From: DATLYF01 sp035575095 | GTDB taxonomy: Bacteria; Pseudomonadota; Gammaproteobacteria; Competibacterales; Competibacteraceae | Direction: 5' to 3' | Length of the DNA stretch: 30,555 nucleotides | Assembly: GCA_035575095.1 (NCBI GenBank) | Contig: DATLYF010000192.1 | Coordinates: forward strand, 1-30,555 | Part shown: positions 7,969 to 15,774 of the stretch, piece by piece | Layout: every line of letters begins with the position of its first letter | How positions within the stretch are numbered: the stretch's first letter is position 1 | Position numbers and translations under genes: made by a program | Notes under the pieces: generated by a model | The model's input: the letters and a program-made list of their open reading frames with translations, nothing else | Database searches by the model: none | Told to the model about the DNA's origin: nothing

Positions 7969-8778
7969 TTGGCCAAAGTAATCGTAGTGACTTCGGGCAA
8001 GGGGGGGGTCGGCAAGACCACCACCAGCGCCAGCTTCGCCGTGGGCCTGGCCCAACGTGGCCACAAGACCGTGGTCGTGGACTTCGACATCGGACTGCGC
8101 AACCTGGATCTGATCATGGGTTGCGAGCGCCGCGTCGTGTACGACTTCGTCAACGTGATCAATGGCGAGGCCAACCTCAACCAGGCGCTGATCCGCGACA
8201 AGCGCGTGGAGGCGCTGTCCATCCTCCCCGCTTCTCAGACCCGCGACAAGGATGCCCTGACCAAGGACGGCGTGGAGCGGGTGTTGAACGAGCTCAAGGA
8301 ACAGTTCGAGTACATCGTCTGCGATTCGCCGGCGGGCATCGAGCGCGGCGCCTTCATGGCCATGTACTTTGCCGACGAGGCGCTGGTGGTGACCAACCCC
8401 GAGGTGTCCTCGGTGCGCGATTCCGACCGCATCCTCGGCATCCTCGCCAGCAAGTCGCGCCGCGCCGAGCGCGGCGACGAGCCGATCCGGGAGCATCTGG
8501 TGCTGGCCCGCTATGCCCCGGAGCGGGTCAATCGCGGCGACATGCTGAGCGTTGATGATGTGCTCGAGATCCTCGGCATTCCGCTGTTGGGCGTGATCCC
8601 GGAATCGCCGGCGGTGTTGCAGTCCTCCAACTCCGGTGTCCCGGTGATCCTCGAAGAGAAGAGCGATGCCGGCATGGCCTATGCCGACCTGGTCGGCCGC
8701 TTCCTCGGCGAGGAGCGCGTCCACCGCTTCCTCACCGTCGAGAAGAAGGGCTTACTCAAGCGCCTGTTCGGGAGCTGA
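7969..8778 (+). CDS. minD: Septum site-determining ATPase MinD
   Basis: Membrane-associated ATPase of the ParA/MinD family that recruits MinC and oscillates with MinE. The deviant Walker A KGGVGKT is at 11-17, and the C-terminal amphipathic membrane-targeting helix is the last ~11 residues (KKGLLKRLFGS). The 269-aa length is typical. The start codon is TTG at 7969: it gives the exact family N-terminus (MAKVIVVTSGKGG) and has GGGGAGG 8 nt upstream. No in-frame ATG or GTG fits. It lies 47 bp after minC, and its stop is 2 nt from minE. Confidence 0.96.
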   Translation: MAKVIVVTSGKGGVGKTTTSASFAVGLAQRGHKTVVVDFDIGLRNLDLIMGCERRVVYDFVNVINGEANLNQALIRDKRVEALSILPASQTRDKDALTKDGVERVLNELKEQFEYIVCDSPAGIERGAFMAMYFADEALVVTNPEVSSVRDSDRILGILASKSRRAERGDEPIREHLVLARYAPERVNRGDMLSVDDVLEILGIPLLGVIPESPAVLQSSNSGVPVILEEKSDAGMAYADLVGRFLGEERVHRFLTVEKKGLLKRLFGS

Positions 8779-8780
8779 CC

Positions 8781-9053
8781 ATGGGTTTCTTCGATTATTT
8801 CCGCTCCACACGGACGCAGAATACCGCGGCGCTGGCCAAGGAGCGTTTGCAGATCATCGTCGCCCATGAGCGCAGCCGTAACAAACGCAGCCCCGATTAC
8901 CTGCCGGCGTTGAAGAAGGAACTGCTGGAAGTGGTGCGCAAGTACGTGCCCATCGACCAGGATCAGGTCAAGGTGCATCTGGACCGGGAAGGCCAGTACG
9001 AGGTGCTGGAGTTGAACATCACCCTGCCCGATGAGGCTGTGGCGCGACGATGA
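8781..9053 (+). CDS. minE: Cell division topological specificity factor MinE
   Basis: A 90-aa MinE that stimulates MinD ATPase and confines MinCD to the poles. The N-terminal membrane-binding MGFFDYFRS, the MinD-contact helix containing KERLQIIVAHERS (about 20-32) and the C-terminal topological specificity domain are all present. It starts 2 nt after the minD stop. Its TGA overlaps the hslR ATG (ATGA), so the two are translationally coupled. Confidence 0.97.
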   Translation: MGFFDYFRSTRTQNTAALAKERLQIIVAHERSRNKRSPDYLPALKKELLEVVRKYVPIDQDQVKVHLDREGQYEVLELNITLPDEAVARR

Positions 9054-9460
9054 AAGGCGGCGACGAGGCGCCGGGCGCGGCGCGGGTACGCCTGGACAAA
9101 TGGCTGTGGGCGGCGCGTTTCTTCAAGACCCGGGCGCTCGCCACGGCGGCGGTCGATGGCGGCAAGGTGCAGGTCAACGCCCAGCGGGTCAAGCCGGCGC
9201 GGGCGGTGCATGTCGGTGAGACTCTGACCATCCGCCGCGGCACGGAGGAGTTCGTGATAGTGGTGCGTGCCCTGTCCGAGCAGCGTGGTCCGGCCCGCGA
9301 GGCGCAGCAGCTCTACGAGGAAACCGAAGACAGCCGGCGTAAGCGCGAGGAAGCGCGTGAACAGCGCCGCCTGCTGGCCGGGTCTGCGCCGAGCCCGGCG
9401 CGGCGCCCCAACAAGCAAGACAGGCGCCGCATCATCCGCTTCACCCGCCAGGAGCACTGA
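9050..9460 (+). CDS. hslR: Ribosome-associated heat shock protein Hsp15, S4 domain
   Basis: A 136-aa S4-domain RNA-binding protein of the Hsp15 family. In E. coli Hsp15 binds 50S subunits carrying a stalled nascent chain with peptidyl-tRNA and helps recycle them. The S4 domain (about 11-75) has the hallmark VRLDKWLWAARFFKTRALA and the basic loop GGKVQVNAQRVKPAR. The C-terminal half is highly charged (Arg/Lys/Glu) with RRKREEAREQRR, probably helical and RNA-contacting. The start overlaps the minE stop by 4 nt, an unusual place for this gene: in E. coli it is next to hslO. It is convergent with the XRE-cupin regulator. Confidence 0.9.
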   Translation: MKGGDEAPGAARVRLDKWLWAARFFKTRALATAAVDGGKVQVNAQRVKPARAVHVGETLTIRRGTEEFVIVVRALSEQRGPAREAQQLYEETEDSRRKREEAREQRRLLAGSAPSPARRPNKQDRRRIIRFTRQEH

Positions 9461-9469
9461 GCCTACTCC

Positions 9470-10045
9470 CTATAGATAGGGCGGCGTGCAGGCGCTGATC
9501 AACTCGCAGACCTCCTCGCCCACGTTACGGAAGCGGTGCGGCAGCCGGCAGTCGAAGTAATAGGCATCGCCGGGGCCGAGCACACAGCGTTCTTCGCCTA
9601 CGGTGATCTCGATGTGGCCCTGCAGGATGATGCCGCCCTCCTCGGAGTCGTGGCGCAGCATGGCCTTGCCGGTGTCGGCGTGCGGTTGGTAACGCTCGTG
9701 CAGGATCTGCAGATTGCGACCGCGCATATCTCCCACCTGGCGGAACACGATCTGGCCGCGGGTGATCTCCAGCAACTGATCGGCGCGGAAGAATATCTGC
9801 TCGCGCGGCGGCATATCCAGAGCAAAGAATTCGGCCAGCGTCATCGGGATGCCGTCCAGCACCTTTTTCAGGGAAGCTACCGAGGGGCTGTTCTTGTTCT
9901 GTTCGATCAACGAGATGGTACCGTTGGTGACTCCGGCGCGGCGCGCCAGCTCGCGTTGCGACAACCCCCGGCTCTCCCGTACCAGGCGCAGACGGGTGCC
10001 GACGTCGAGTTCCGGATCGGGCCGGTACTGGAGGTCGTTGGCCAT
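9470..10045 (-). CDS. XRE-family regulator with C-terminal cupin domain, PuuR-like
   Basis: A 191-aa transcription factor with an N-terminal Cro/CI-type helix-turn-helix (about 15-70; GLSQRELARRAGVTNGTISLIEQNKNSPS) and a C-terminal RmlC-like cupin (about 110-185; EEGGIILQGHIEITVGEE, then LPHRF). The architecture and the ISA-x-TPP ending resemble E. coli PuuR, the repressor of putrescine catabolism; the ligand here is unknown. No polyamine catabolic genes are nearby. GGGGGAG lies about 8 nt before the ATG. It sits downstream of the tolC terminator and so has its own promoter. It is convergent with hslR with 9 bp between the stops. Confidence 0.88.
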   Translation of the reverse strand: MANDLQYRPDPELDVGTRLRLVRESRGLSQRELARRAGVTNGTISLIEQNKNSPSVASLKKVLDGIPMTLAEFFALDMPPREQIFFRADQLLEITRGQIVFRQVGDMRGRNLQILHERYQPHADTGKAMLRHDSEEGGIILQGHIEITVGEERCVLGPGDAYYFDCRLPHRFRNVGEEVCELISACTPPYL

Positions 10046-10115
10046 GGCGGATCTCCCCCATAGGTGCGTGAGCGGCTCAACGCCGCAGAATGTGTGAGCG
10101 TTTAGAGCTTAGCAG

Positions 10116-10154
10116 AAAAGGCTCGGCTGTTTAATAAAATAAACAGCCGAGCCT
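10116..10154 (-). terminator. Strong intrinsic terminator after tolC
   Basis: A perfect 15-bp inverted repeat (10119-10133 and 10140-10154, arm AGGCTCGGCTGTTTA) with a 6-nt loop is followed on the minus strand by TTTTCT. It begins 18 bp past the tolC stop. On the plus strand it is followed by G residues, so it works for tolC rather than for plus-strand transcripts. Confidence 0.88.
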
Positions 10155-10171
10155 GGGGGAAGTCCCATCCT

Positions 10172-11482
10172 TCAGTTCGCCGGCTTCTGCAGGTAACGGT
10201 CGATTTCCTGCAGGTCCTGCTCGTCGAGCTGGCCGGCGGCCTGGAACAGGCGCAGCCGGTTGATGAGATAGTCGTAACGGGAGCGCTCGTAGTCGCGCTC
10301 GGTCTGATAGAGCGTGCGCTGGGCGAGCAGTACATCGACGATGGTGCGGGTGCCGACCTCGTAGCCGGCCTGAGTCGCCTCCAGGGAGCTGCGGCTGGAG
10401 ATCACTGCCTGCTTCAGCGCCTTCACCTGGCTGATGCCGGTTTCCACGCCCCGATAGGCGTTGCGCACCTGGCGGGTGGTGGTGCGCTGCAGGGACTCCA
10501 GCCTCTCCTTGCTGGCCTCATAGTTGTAGGCTGCCTCGCGGGTACGCGACAGCACCGCGCCACCCTGGTAGAGGGGAATGCTGACCTGGATGCCGATAGT
10601 GTTGCCGTCGGCATCGCCGGCGCTGACGCCGCTGTCGGTGTCGTAATGGCTGGCCACCAGGTCGACGCTGGGATAGTGGCCGGCTTTCTGCCGGTTGATC
10701 TCCTCCCTGGCTACCTCGACACTGGCGCTGGCACTGGCGATGTCCAAGTTCTTTTCCAACGCCATGCCGACCCAGGCCTCGGGATCGGTGGGCCTGGGCA
10801 ACTCCAGAGGAATCTCCTTCTTCAGGACGTTGATCCGTTCGTAGCGCTGGCCGGTGAGCTGGCGCAACGCCTCATAGGCATCGGCCAGCAACTGGCGGGC
10901 GTCGATCTCCTGGGAGACGGCCCGGTCGTAGCCAGCCTGGGCTTCCTGCACGTCGGTGATGGTGGCCAGGCCCACTTCGAAACGCCGCTTGGCCTGCTCC
11001 AGCTGGCGGGCGATGGCCTCCTTCTCGGCGGTGGCGAAGGTCAAGTTGTCCTGGGCCGCGAGCACCGCGAAGTAGTTGATCGCCACGCGCAGCACCAGGT
11101 CTTGCTGGACGTTGGCGTAGTCGGCCTCGGCCTGGGTCACCTGGTGCTCGGCCTGGCGCTGCCGCACCAGCGACTCCTGGCGGAACAGCGGCTGGCTGAT
11201 GCTGATGTCGTAGTTGTGACTGTCGAAAGACGAGGGCGTGCGCGCACTGTCTACGCCGAAATCATGGCTTTGGCGGAGTGTGGCGCTGACCTGGGGGAGT
11301 AGCAAGGCACGGGCCTGAGGCTTGACCTCCAGGGCGGCGAGGCGGCTGGAGCCGGCGGCACGCAGGTCGGGATCGCTGTCCAGGGCCTGCCGATATACGT
11401 CCAGCAATCCGACCGCCTCGGCGGCCGGGGAGAGCAGCATAGCAAGCGTCACAGCCAGGAGTGACTTGGGCAGTTTCGTCAT
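10172..11482 (-). CDS. tolC: Outer membrane efflux channel TolC
   Basis: TolC family outer membrane factor, 436 aa, that docks with RND, MFS or ABC pumps and type I secretion systems. A signal peptide (about residues 1-23, ending SPAAEA) precedes GLLDVYRQALDSDPDL, the typical mature start. Two OEP repeats follow, with the family signature segments IDVLLAQRTLYQTERDYERSRYDYLINRLRLFQAAG near the C-terminus. The start at 11482 is preferred because it gives the signal peptide and has AGGGAG about 9 nt upstream; upstream codons lie in the pcm intergenic gap. It follows the pcm-like gene by 65 bp on the same strand and ends at a strong terminator. No pump is encoded beside it, consistent with a shared channel. 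Confidence 0.93.
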   Translation of the reverse strand: MTKLPKSLLAVTLAMLLSPAAEAVGLLDVYRQALDSDPDLRAAGSSRLAALEVKPQARALLLPQVSATLRQSHDFGVDSARTPSSFDSHNYDISISQPLFRQESLVRQRQAEHQVTQAEADYANVQQDLVLRVAINYFAVLAAQDNLTFATAEKEAIARQLEQAKRRFEVGLATITDVQEAQAGYDRAVSQEIDARQLLADAYEALRQLTGQRYERINVLKKEIPLELPRPTDPEAWVGMALEKNLDIASASASVEVAREEINRQKAGHYPSVDLVASHYDTDSGVSAGDADGNTIGIQVSIPLYQGGAVLSRTREAAYNYEASKERLESLQRTTTRQVRNAYRGVETGISQVKALKQAVISSRSSLEATQAGYEVGTRTIVDVLLAQRTLYQTERDYERSRYDYLINRLRLFQAAGQLDEQDLQEIDRYLQKPAN

Positions 11483-11547
11483 GGATTGGGCTCCCTGCCG
11501 GATAGTCGCTGAGTGCGCGGGCTCCGAGCGAGTGCATGGAAGGGCGG

Positions 11548-12207
11548 CTAGAACACGAACTCGGCCGGCTTGAGGCTCTCCAGCAGCGGCGGCAACTCGG
11601 TATCGAACAGGCTCTGCCGCTGCCATTCCTGTTCGCCGCTGCGGGTGATCAGCACCGCCTCCATGACCGGCGCCTGGCCGACGATGGCGAATAGTCGGCC
11701 GCCGATCGCCAGGCGCTCGTACCAGCTACGCGGCAGCATGGGCAGGGAGCCGGTCAGGGCGATGACGTCGTAGCGCTGGCTGCCCCAGTCGCGGGCGGCG
11801 TTGCCGGTGACCAGGCGAGCATTGTCGATGCCATGGCGCTTCAGCTTGTCCTGGGCGGCGCGGGTAAAATCCTCGAAGATATCCACGCTGAGCACGCTGA
11901 CTCCCAGCCGGGCCAGGCAGGCGGTGATGAAGCCACTGCCGGTGCCTACTTCCAGCACCCGATCCTCGGGCTGGATCGCCAGGGCTTGTAGCATGCGGCC
12001 CTCGACGTTGGGATTCATCATCACCTGGCCGTGGCCGAGCGGAATGCGCACGTCGGCAAAGGCCAGGTTACGGTATTGGGCGGGCACGAAATCCTCGCGC
12101 GGAACCGTGGCGAGCACATCCAGTACCCGCTGATCGAGCACCTCCCAAGGACGGATCTGCTGTTCGATCATGTTGAAGCGGGCTTGCGCAAAGTTCAGTT
12201 CGCTCAT
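11548..12207 (-). CDS. Protein-L-isoaspartate O-methyltransferase-like protein
   Basis: A 219-aa SAM-dependent methyltransferase of the Pcm family. Residues 1-75 contain MIEQQIRPWEVLDQRVLDVLATVPREDFVP, the typical PCMT N-terminus, and the SAM-binding motif I is LEVGTGSGF (85-93). The family repairs isoaspartyl residues in aged proteins. This tolC-linked subgroup has not, to my knowledge, been shown to have the activity and differs in the C-terminal half, so the function is tentative. An extended -10 element lies 58 bp upstream. It is followed by tolC and is probably co-transcribed with it. Confidence 0.85.
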   Translation of the reverse strand: MSELNFAQARFNMIEQQIRPWEVLDQRVLDVLATVPREDFVPAQYRNLAFADVRIPLGHGQVMMNPNVEGRMLQALAIQPEDRVLEVGTGSGFITACLARLGVSVLSVDIFEDFTRAAQDKLKRHGIDNARLVTGNAARDWGSQRYDVIALTGSLPMLPRSWYERLAIGGRLFAIVGQAPVMEAVLITRSGEQEWQRQSLFDTELPPLLESLKPAEFVF

Positions 12208-12264
12208 GCTTGTGGATCCAGATTCCGAATGACAGAAACCGCCGGGCGGTGCGGACGCGCCGGC

Positions 12265-12273
12265 ATTCTAGCA
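12265..12273 (-). promoter_or_regulatory. Extended -10 promoter of pcm-tolC
   Basis: On the minus strand TGC is followed by TAGAAT, a five-of-six match to TATAAT with the extended TGn element. The -35 region is poor. The predicted transcript starts near 12258, giving a leader of about 50 nt before the methyltransferase ATG. Confidence 0.5.
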
Positions 12274-12359
12274 CAGCTCCCCGGATTCACGTCGGCGCGT
12301 CGATGACATGGCCCTCGTCAGCTGTCAGACCCGGCACTGCCATCTGGTTTGGCGATTAT

Positions 12360-12382
12360 ATGAACTGAACTGTTCAGTTCAT
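12360..12382. promoter_or_regulatory. Perfect 23-bp palindrome, TetR-type operator candidate
   Basis: Two perfect 11-bp arms (ATGAACTGAAC and its complement) flank a single central T. The size and symmetry resemble operators of TetR-family repressors. It lies between the divergent pcm-tolC and cysH genes, about 90 bp upstream of the pcm -10. No TetR-type gene occurs in the window, so the cognate regulator is unknown. Confidence 0.55.
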
Positions 12383-12576
12383 GTTCGCGATGCTAATTGC
12401 TTTAGCAACCCTTTGCAAGCCTCGTGGTAGCGCCGGATAAGCGGTCGCGCACACGATATAACGGCTGATGCTAACCATATAGAAACTAATTCCTTCTGGT
12501 ATGAGTGGTTGCCCTGTAATGTACGATGACAAGTCGTGCCAATATCTCCAAGGAATCAACAACGCGCGAGGCCACC

Positions 12577-13305
12577 ATGCCAGATACCGCCCCCTCCCAG
12601 GACCTTCTGGAGTGGAACGAGGTGTCCCTCGACACCCTCAACCAGCAACTCGAGTCGATGAGCGCCGAACAGCGCGTCGCTTGGGCGCTGGAGCGGTTCC
12701 CTGGGCAGGTGGTGCTGTCCTCCAGCTTCGGCGCGCAGGCGGCGGTGAGCCTGCACATGGTCACCCGCCAGTGCCCCGACATCCCGGTGATCCTCGTCGA
12801 TACCGGCTATCTGTTCCCGGAGACCTACCGCTTCGTTGACGAGCTGACCGAGCGCCTTGACCTCAACCTGCACATTTACCGCGCCGCCATGAGCCCGGCC
12901 TGGCAGGAGGCCCGCTACGGCAAGTTGTGGGAACAGGGGCTGGAGGGCATCGAGCGCTACAACCGCATCAACAAGGTCGAGCCCATGCAGCGTGCTCTGG
13001 AGGAGTTGGGGGCGCGCGCCTGGATCGCCGGGTTACGCCGGCAGCAGGCGACCAGCCGCCAGCACCTGCAGGTGCTGGCGCCACGCAATGGCCGGCTCAA
13101 GATCCATCCGCTGATCGACTGGACCGATCGCGACGTCTACCGCTACCTGCGCCAGCATGATCTACCCTACCATCCGCTCTGGCACCAGGGCTACGTCTCC
13201 ATCGGCGACGTCCACACTACCCACCGTCTGCTGGAGGGTATGCGCGAGGAGGACACCCGCTTCTTCGGCCTGAAGCGGGAGTGCGGTCTGCACGAGCACG
13301 TCTGA
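12577..13305 (+). CDS. cysH: Phosphoadenosine phosphosulfate (PAPS) reductase CysH
   Basis: CysH reduces PAPS to sulfite and PAP with thioredoxin, in assimilatory sulfate reduction. The PP-loop motif SSSFGAQ is at 48-54, TGYLFPETYRF follows, and the catalytic cysteine is Cys236 in the C-terminal ECGLHEHV. The extra cysteine pairs that ligate the 4Fe-4S cluster in APS reductases are absent, so this is the PAPS type. Sequence is very similar to E. coli CysH throughout. I start at 12577, giving 242 aa (E. coli 244); an upstream in-frame ATG at 12526 adds 17 residues without homology or a ribosome site. Single gene; no cysIJ nearby. Its PAP product is the CysQ substrate (cysQ at 644-1441). Confidence 0.95.
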   Translation: MPDTAPSQDLLEWNEVSLDTLNQQLESMSAEQRVAWALERFPGQVVLSSSFGAQAAVSLHMVTRQCPDIPVILVDTGYLFPETYRFVDELTERLDLNLHIYRAAMSPAWQEARYGKLWEQGLEGIERYNRINKVEPMQRALEELGARAWIAGLRRQQATSRQHLQVLAPRNGRLKIHPLIDWTDRDVYRYLRQHDLPYHPLWHQGYVSIGDVHTTHRLLEGMREEDTRFFGLKRECGLHEHV

Positions 13306-13409
13306 TACCAGGCCCGCTTACACAGTCCTATTCGTAGAGGTGGGGCTGTCCGTCTCCGTTACAGCCGCGCCTCGTTGCCATACAACTTCGTCCGAGAGGG
13401 CTGCATTCC

Positions 13410-13949
13410 CTAGCGCCTGCGCCAGTAGTACGGCCGGTACCACCAGTACGGACGGTAGAAGGGATCGTAGAAAGGATCGCGCAGGTAGATCACGTCGGGA
13501 CGGCGCCGCTCTGGCCAGAGCTGGTGTTGCTCTACCGCCACTACCGGATAGCGATAGGGATAGGCGCCGATGTTGCGCTGCTGGCTCGCCTCCAGGGTGC
13601 CTACCACGGTCCACAGCCGCCCTGGGGCGTAGATCGCCGGATCGAGAAATCCCACCACTCGCCCCAGGAACCGCCCACTGCTGGCGGAGCCCGCCCGCGG
13701 CCAGCCATCCTCGGCCAGGGGGTGTTCCACTACCTCGATCCAGGTCTCCTTGGCCTCGTTCTCTACCTTGGCAATCGCGCCGCCCCAGCGTACCCGGCTG
13801 CCCAGCAGCGCCTTTTCGTCGCTCAGCGCCCGGGCCAGAGTGGGGCCTTTGAAATCGCGGTCGGTGATGGGGTTGTAAGGAGTCTGAGCGCAGCCGGCCG
13901 ACAACAGAACCAGCACACCCAGCACGGTGGCGAGCGGTAGACGGCGCAT
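13410..13949 (-). CDS. slp: Slp-family outer membrane lipoprotein
   Basis: A 179-aa lipoprotein of the Slp family (starvation-inducible outer membrane lipoprotein in E. coli; YeaY is a paralogue). The signal peptide ends in the lipobox LLSAGC with Cys20. The Slp domain shows VRWGGAIAKVENEAKETWIEVVEHPL (about 51-76) and GRFLGRVVGFLDPAIYAPGRLWTVVG. The C-terminal ~20 residues are very rich in Tyr, Trp, Pro and Arg (RPYWWYRPYYWRRR), an unusual tail seen in some Slp proteins. GGAGG lies 7 nt before the ATG; longer in-frame starts run into rnd. Last gene of the ppa-moaC-rnd-slp strand, 55 bp after rnd. Confidence 0.9.
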   Translation of the reverse strand: MRRLPLATVLGVLVLLSAGCAQTPYNPITDRDFKGPTLARALSDEKALLGSRVRWGGAIAKVENEAKETWIEVVEHPLAEDGWPRAGSASSGRFLGRVVGFLDPAIYAPGRLWTVVGTLEASQQRNIGAYPYRYPVVAVEQHQLWPERRRPDVIYLRDPFYDPFYRPYWWYRPYYWRRR

Positions 13950-14004
13950 GGCGAGCCTCCAGGCGAAGGAACGCCCAAATTCGACCGTAAAGCGGTGCGG
14001 CCGT

Positions 14005-15177
14005 TCAGTCGGCGACGGGCAGGATGCGCAACGCGCCGTTCTCGATGCGCAGGCAGCGCTCGCCGCGCAGCAGGGCCTGTACTTCCTGGCCGGCCAGACG
14101 CGCCCGCCAACCCTGCAGCAGCGGCACCTCGGCATCACCCAGCACCAGGCTCTCCAGCTCCTTGCGCCCAGCCAGCAGTTGCGGGCTCACGCCGTGCTCG
14201 GCGCCGCGCAGGCGTAGCAGAGCCTGCAGCACGTCCACCAGTGCCTCCTGGGCCGAACTCAGGTGCTGGCGTGCGGGCAGCCGCGGCCAGCTGGATTCCG
14301 GCGCCTGGCGGGCGGCCTGGATCAGTGCCAGCAGGGCGTCGCCGTGCCGGCGCAGGGTACTACCATCCAGGCTGCGGATGCGCGCCAGCCGCTCCAAGTC
14401 GCGAGGCATCAGCCGTGCCAGGTCGAACAGCACGTCATCGCCCAGAATCCAACGCCGCGGCCGGTTGCTGGCGACGGCCTGCTCCTCGCGCCAGGCGGCC
14501 AGGGTCCGTAGCACGTTGAGCTGCACGCCCCTGAGCTGCTGGCAGCCCTTGACGCGGCGCCAGGCTTCCAGCGGCTCGGTGCGATAGCGGGCGGGATCGG
14601 CGAGAGCCTGGAAATCCGGCTCCAGCCAAGCCAGCCGATCCTGCTGCTCCAGCGCCTGACGCTGCGACTCGTAGACCCGGCATAGATGGCGTACATCGTC
14701 GGCGGCGTAGCGGATCTGCTCGGGCGCGAGCGGGCGCTGGCTCCAATCGGTGCGGGTCTGGGATTTGTCCAGCTCGATGCCGAGCATGGCCTGCACCAGG
14801 GTAGCGTAGCCTACCTGCTCGCCGTGGCCGAGCAGGGTGGCGGCGATTTGGGTGTCGAACACCGGTGCCGGCGGGATGCCGTCACGCAGCCGGCAGAGGA
14901 TCTCCAGATCCTGACTGGCGGCGTGCAATACCTTGAGAATGGACGGCTCGTGCAGCAGATCCAGCAGCGGACCGAGATCGGACAGCGTCAGCGGATCGAT
15001 GCAGGCCACCACGTCCGGGGTGGCGAGCTGGATCAAGCAGAGCTGGGGGTAGTAGGTCTTCTCGCGGATGAACTCGGTGTCCAGGGCTAGCCAGGGCACG
15101 CCGCGCAGGCGTTCGCAGAGTCCGGCCAGGGCTTCGGGGGTGGCGATGTAGAGCACGTCGTCCACGACATTGCTCAT
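14005..15177 (-). CDS. rnd: Ribonuclease D
   Basis: A 3'-5' exoribonuclease that trims tRNA and other stable RNA precursors. The DEDDy active site is complete: Asp33 and Glu35 in ALDTEF, Asp90 in AASQDLEIL, and Tyr157 with Asp161 in YAADDV. An HRDC domain follows at about 205-290 and a degenerate second HRDC-like region after that. The 390-aa length is close to E. coli RNase D (375). It begins 7 bp downstream of the moaC stop, so the two are probably one transcription unit. Confidence 0.95.
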   Translation of the reverse strand: MSNVVDDVLYIATPEALAGLCERLRGVPWLALDTEFIREKTYYPQLCLIQLATPDVVACIDPLTLSDLGPLLDLLHEPSILKVLHAASQDLEILCRLRDGIPPAPVFDTQIAATLLGHGEQVGYATLVQAMLGIELDKSQTRTDWSQRPLAPEQIRYAADDVRHLCRVYESQRQALEQQDRLAWLEPDFQALADPARYRTEPLEAWRRVKGCQQLRGVQLNVLRTLAAWREEQAVASNRPRRWILGDDVLFDLARLMPRDLERLARIRSLDGSTLRRHGDALLALIQAARQAPESSWPRLPARQHLSSAQEALVDVLQALLRLRGAEHGVSPQLLAGRKELESLVLGDAEVPLLQGWRARLAGQEVQALLRGERCLRIENGALRILPVAD

Positions 15178-15184
15178 GGGGTCA

Positions 15185-15664
15185 TCACACCTTGCGCTTC
15201 CAGTGACCGGAGCGGCCGCCGGACTTCTCCAGCAGGCGGATGTCGGTCATGGTCATGCCCCGATCCACCGCCTTGCACATGTCGTAGATGGTGAGCAGGC
15301 CGACCTGCACGGCAGTGAGGGCCTCCATCTCCACTCCGGTCTGGCCGCGAGTCTCCACTGTGGCCTGCAGGCGTATCGCCGACAGCTCGGGATGGGGGGC
15401 CAGTTGCACCTCGACCCGGCTTAGGCTCAGCGGATGGCAGAGTGGGACCAGGTCGGCGGTGCGCTTGGCTCCCATGATGGCGGCGATGCGCGCGATGCCG
15501 AGCACATCGCCTTTCTGGTGGCCGCCCTCCCGAATCAGGCGCAGGGTCTCGGGCTGCATGCGGATCCAACCTTCGGCCACGGCGGTGCGGTGGGTGACGG
15601 CCTTGTCGCCTACGTCCACCATGTGAGCCTCGCCGGCTGCGTTGAAATGAGTGAGTTCGCTCAT
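15185..15664 (-). CDS. moaC: Cyclic pyranopterin monophosphate synthase MoaC
   Basis: MoaC catalyses the second half of cyclic pyranopterin monophosphate formation in molybdenum cofactor synthesis, after MoaA. The 159-aa protein begins MSELTHFNAAGEAHMVDV, nearly the E. coli sequence, and contains VLGIARIAAIMGAKRT and GVEMEALTAV of the active-site region. I use the ATG at 15664 on homology, although it has no clear Shine-Dalgarno. In-frame alternatives are ATG 15682 and GTG 15694, which lie inside or beside the hairpin at 15684-15706. moaA and the other moa genes are not nearby. Downstream rnd starts 7 bp after the stop. Confidence 0.93.
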   Translation of the reverse strand: MSELTHFNAAGEAHMVDVGDKAVTHRTAVAEGWIRMQPETLRLIREGGHQKGDVLGIARIAAIMGAKRTADLVPLCHPLSLSRVEVQLAPHPELSAIRLQATVETRGQTGVEMEALTAVQVGLLTIYDMCKAVDRGMTMTDIRLLEKSGGRSGHWKRKV

Positions 15665-15683
15665 GATATGAAGAGGAAACATG

Positions 15684-15706
15684 CCCGTCCCCACGAGGGG
15701 GACGGG
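15684..15706. repeat. 9-bp-arm hairpin in the moaC leader
   Basis: CCCGTCCCC (15684-15692) and GGGGACGGG (15698-15706) flank a 5-nt ACGAG loop. It covers the region just upstream of the chosen moaC start, and the GTG alternative start lies within it. Together with 15747-15774 it resembles the short palindromic intergenic repeats common in proteobacteria. Confidence 0.6.
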
Positions 15707-15746
15707 ATGGGATGGAAGTGATGTCGACTGCTATCCCCATCCCGGT

Positions 15747-15774
15747 CTCTCCCACTCGTGGGGCGAGGGGAGAG
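15747..15774. repeat. Palindromic intergenic repeat after ppa
   Basis: CTCTCCC (15747-15753) pairs with GGGAGAG (15768-15774). An alternative inner pairing around CCCA-CTCG-TGGG is also possible. It lies 5 bp after the ppa stop on the minus strand and has no U tract, so it looks like a repeat element or mRNA-end stabiliser rather than a standard terminator. Confidence 0.5.

Larger units (their letters stand above)
12208..12576. other. Divergent intergenic region between pcm and cysH
   Basis: This 369-bp stretch has no credible gene. It holds the pcm extended -10 (12265-12273), the 23-bp palindrome (12360-12382), and a weak candidate cysH promoter TTGCAA (12413-12418), 17 bp, GATAAG (12436-12441). 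The cysH-proximal half (12390-12540) is distinctly AT-richer than the surroundings, as expected for a regulatory region. An activator site of CysB type would be expected for cysH, but I cannot place one with confidence. Confidence 0.6.

Noticed and set aside
9468..9481. Small palindrome CCCTAT-AG-ATAGGG between hslR and the XRE-cupin gene
   Set aside because: Only 6-bp arms, AT pairs in the middle, overlapping the stop codon and without a U tract; too weak for a bidirectional terminator.
12526..12576. Longer cysH start at ATG 12526
   Set aside because: It adds 17 residues with no homology to CysH and no ribosome site; the 12577 start gives the family length.
13344..13366. GGCTGT/ACAGCC hairpin between cysH and slp as a terminator
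   Set aside because: Six-bp stem with an 11-nt loop and no U tract; not convincing for either convergent gene.
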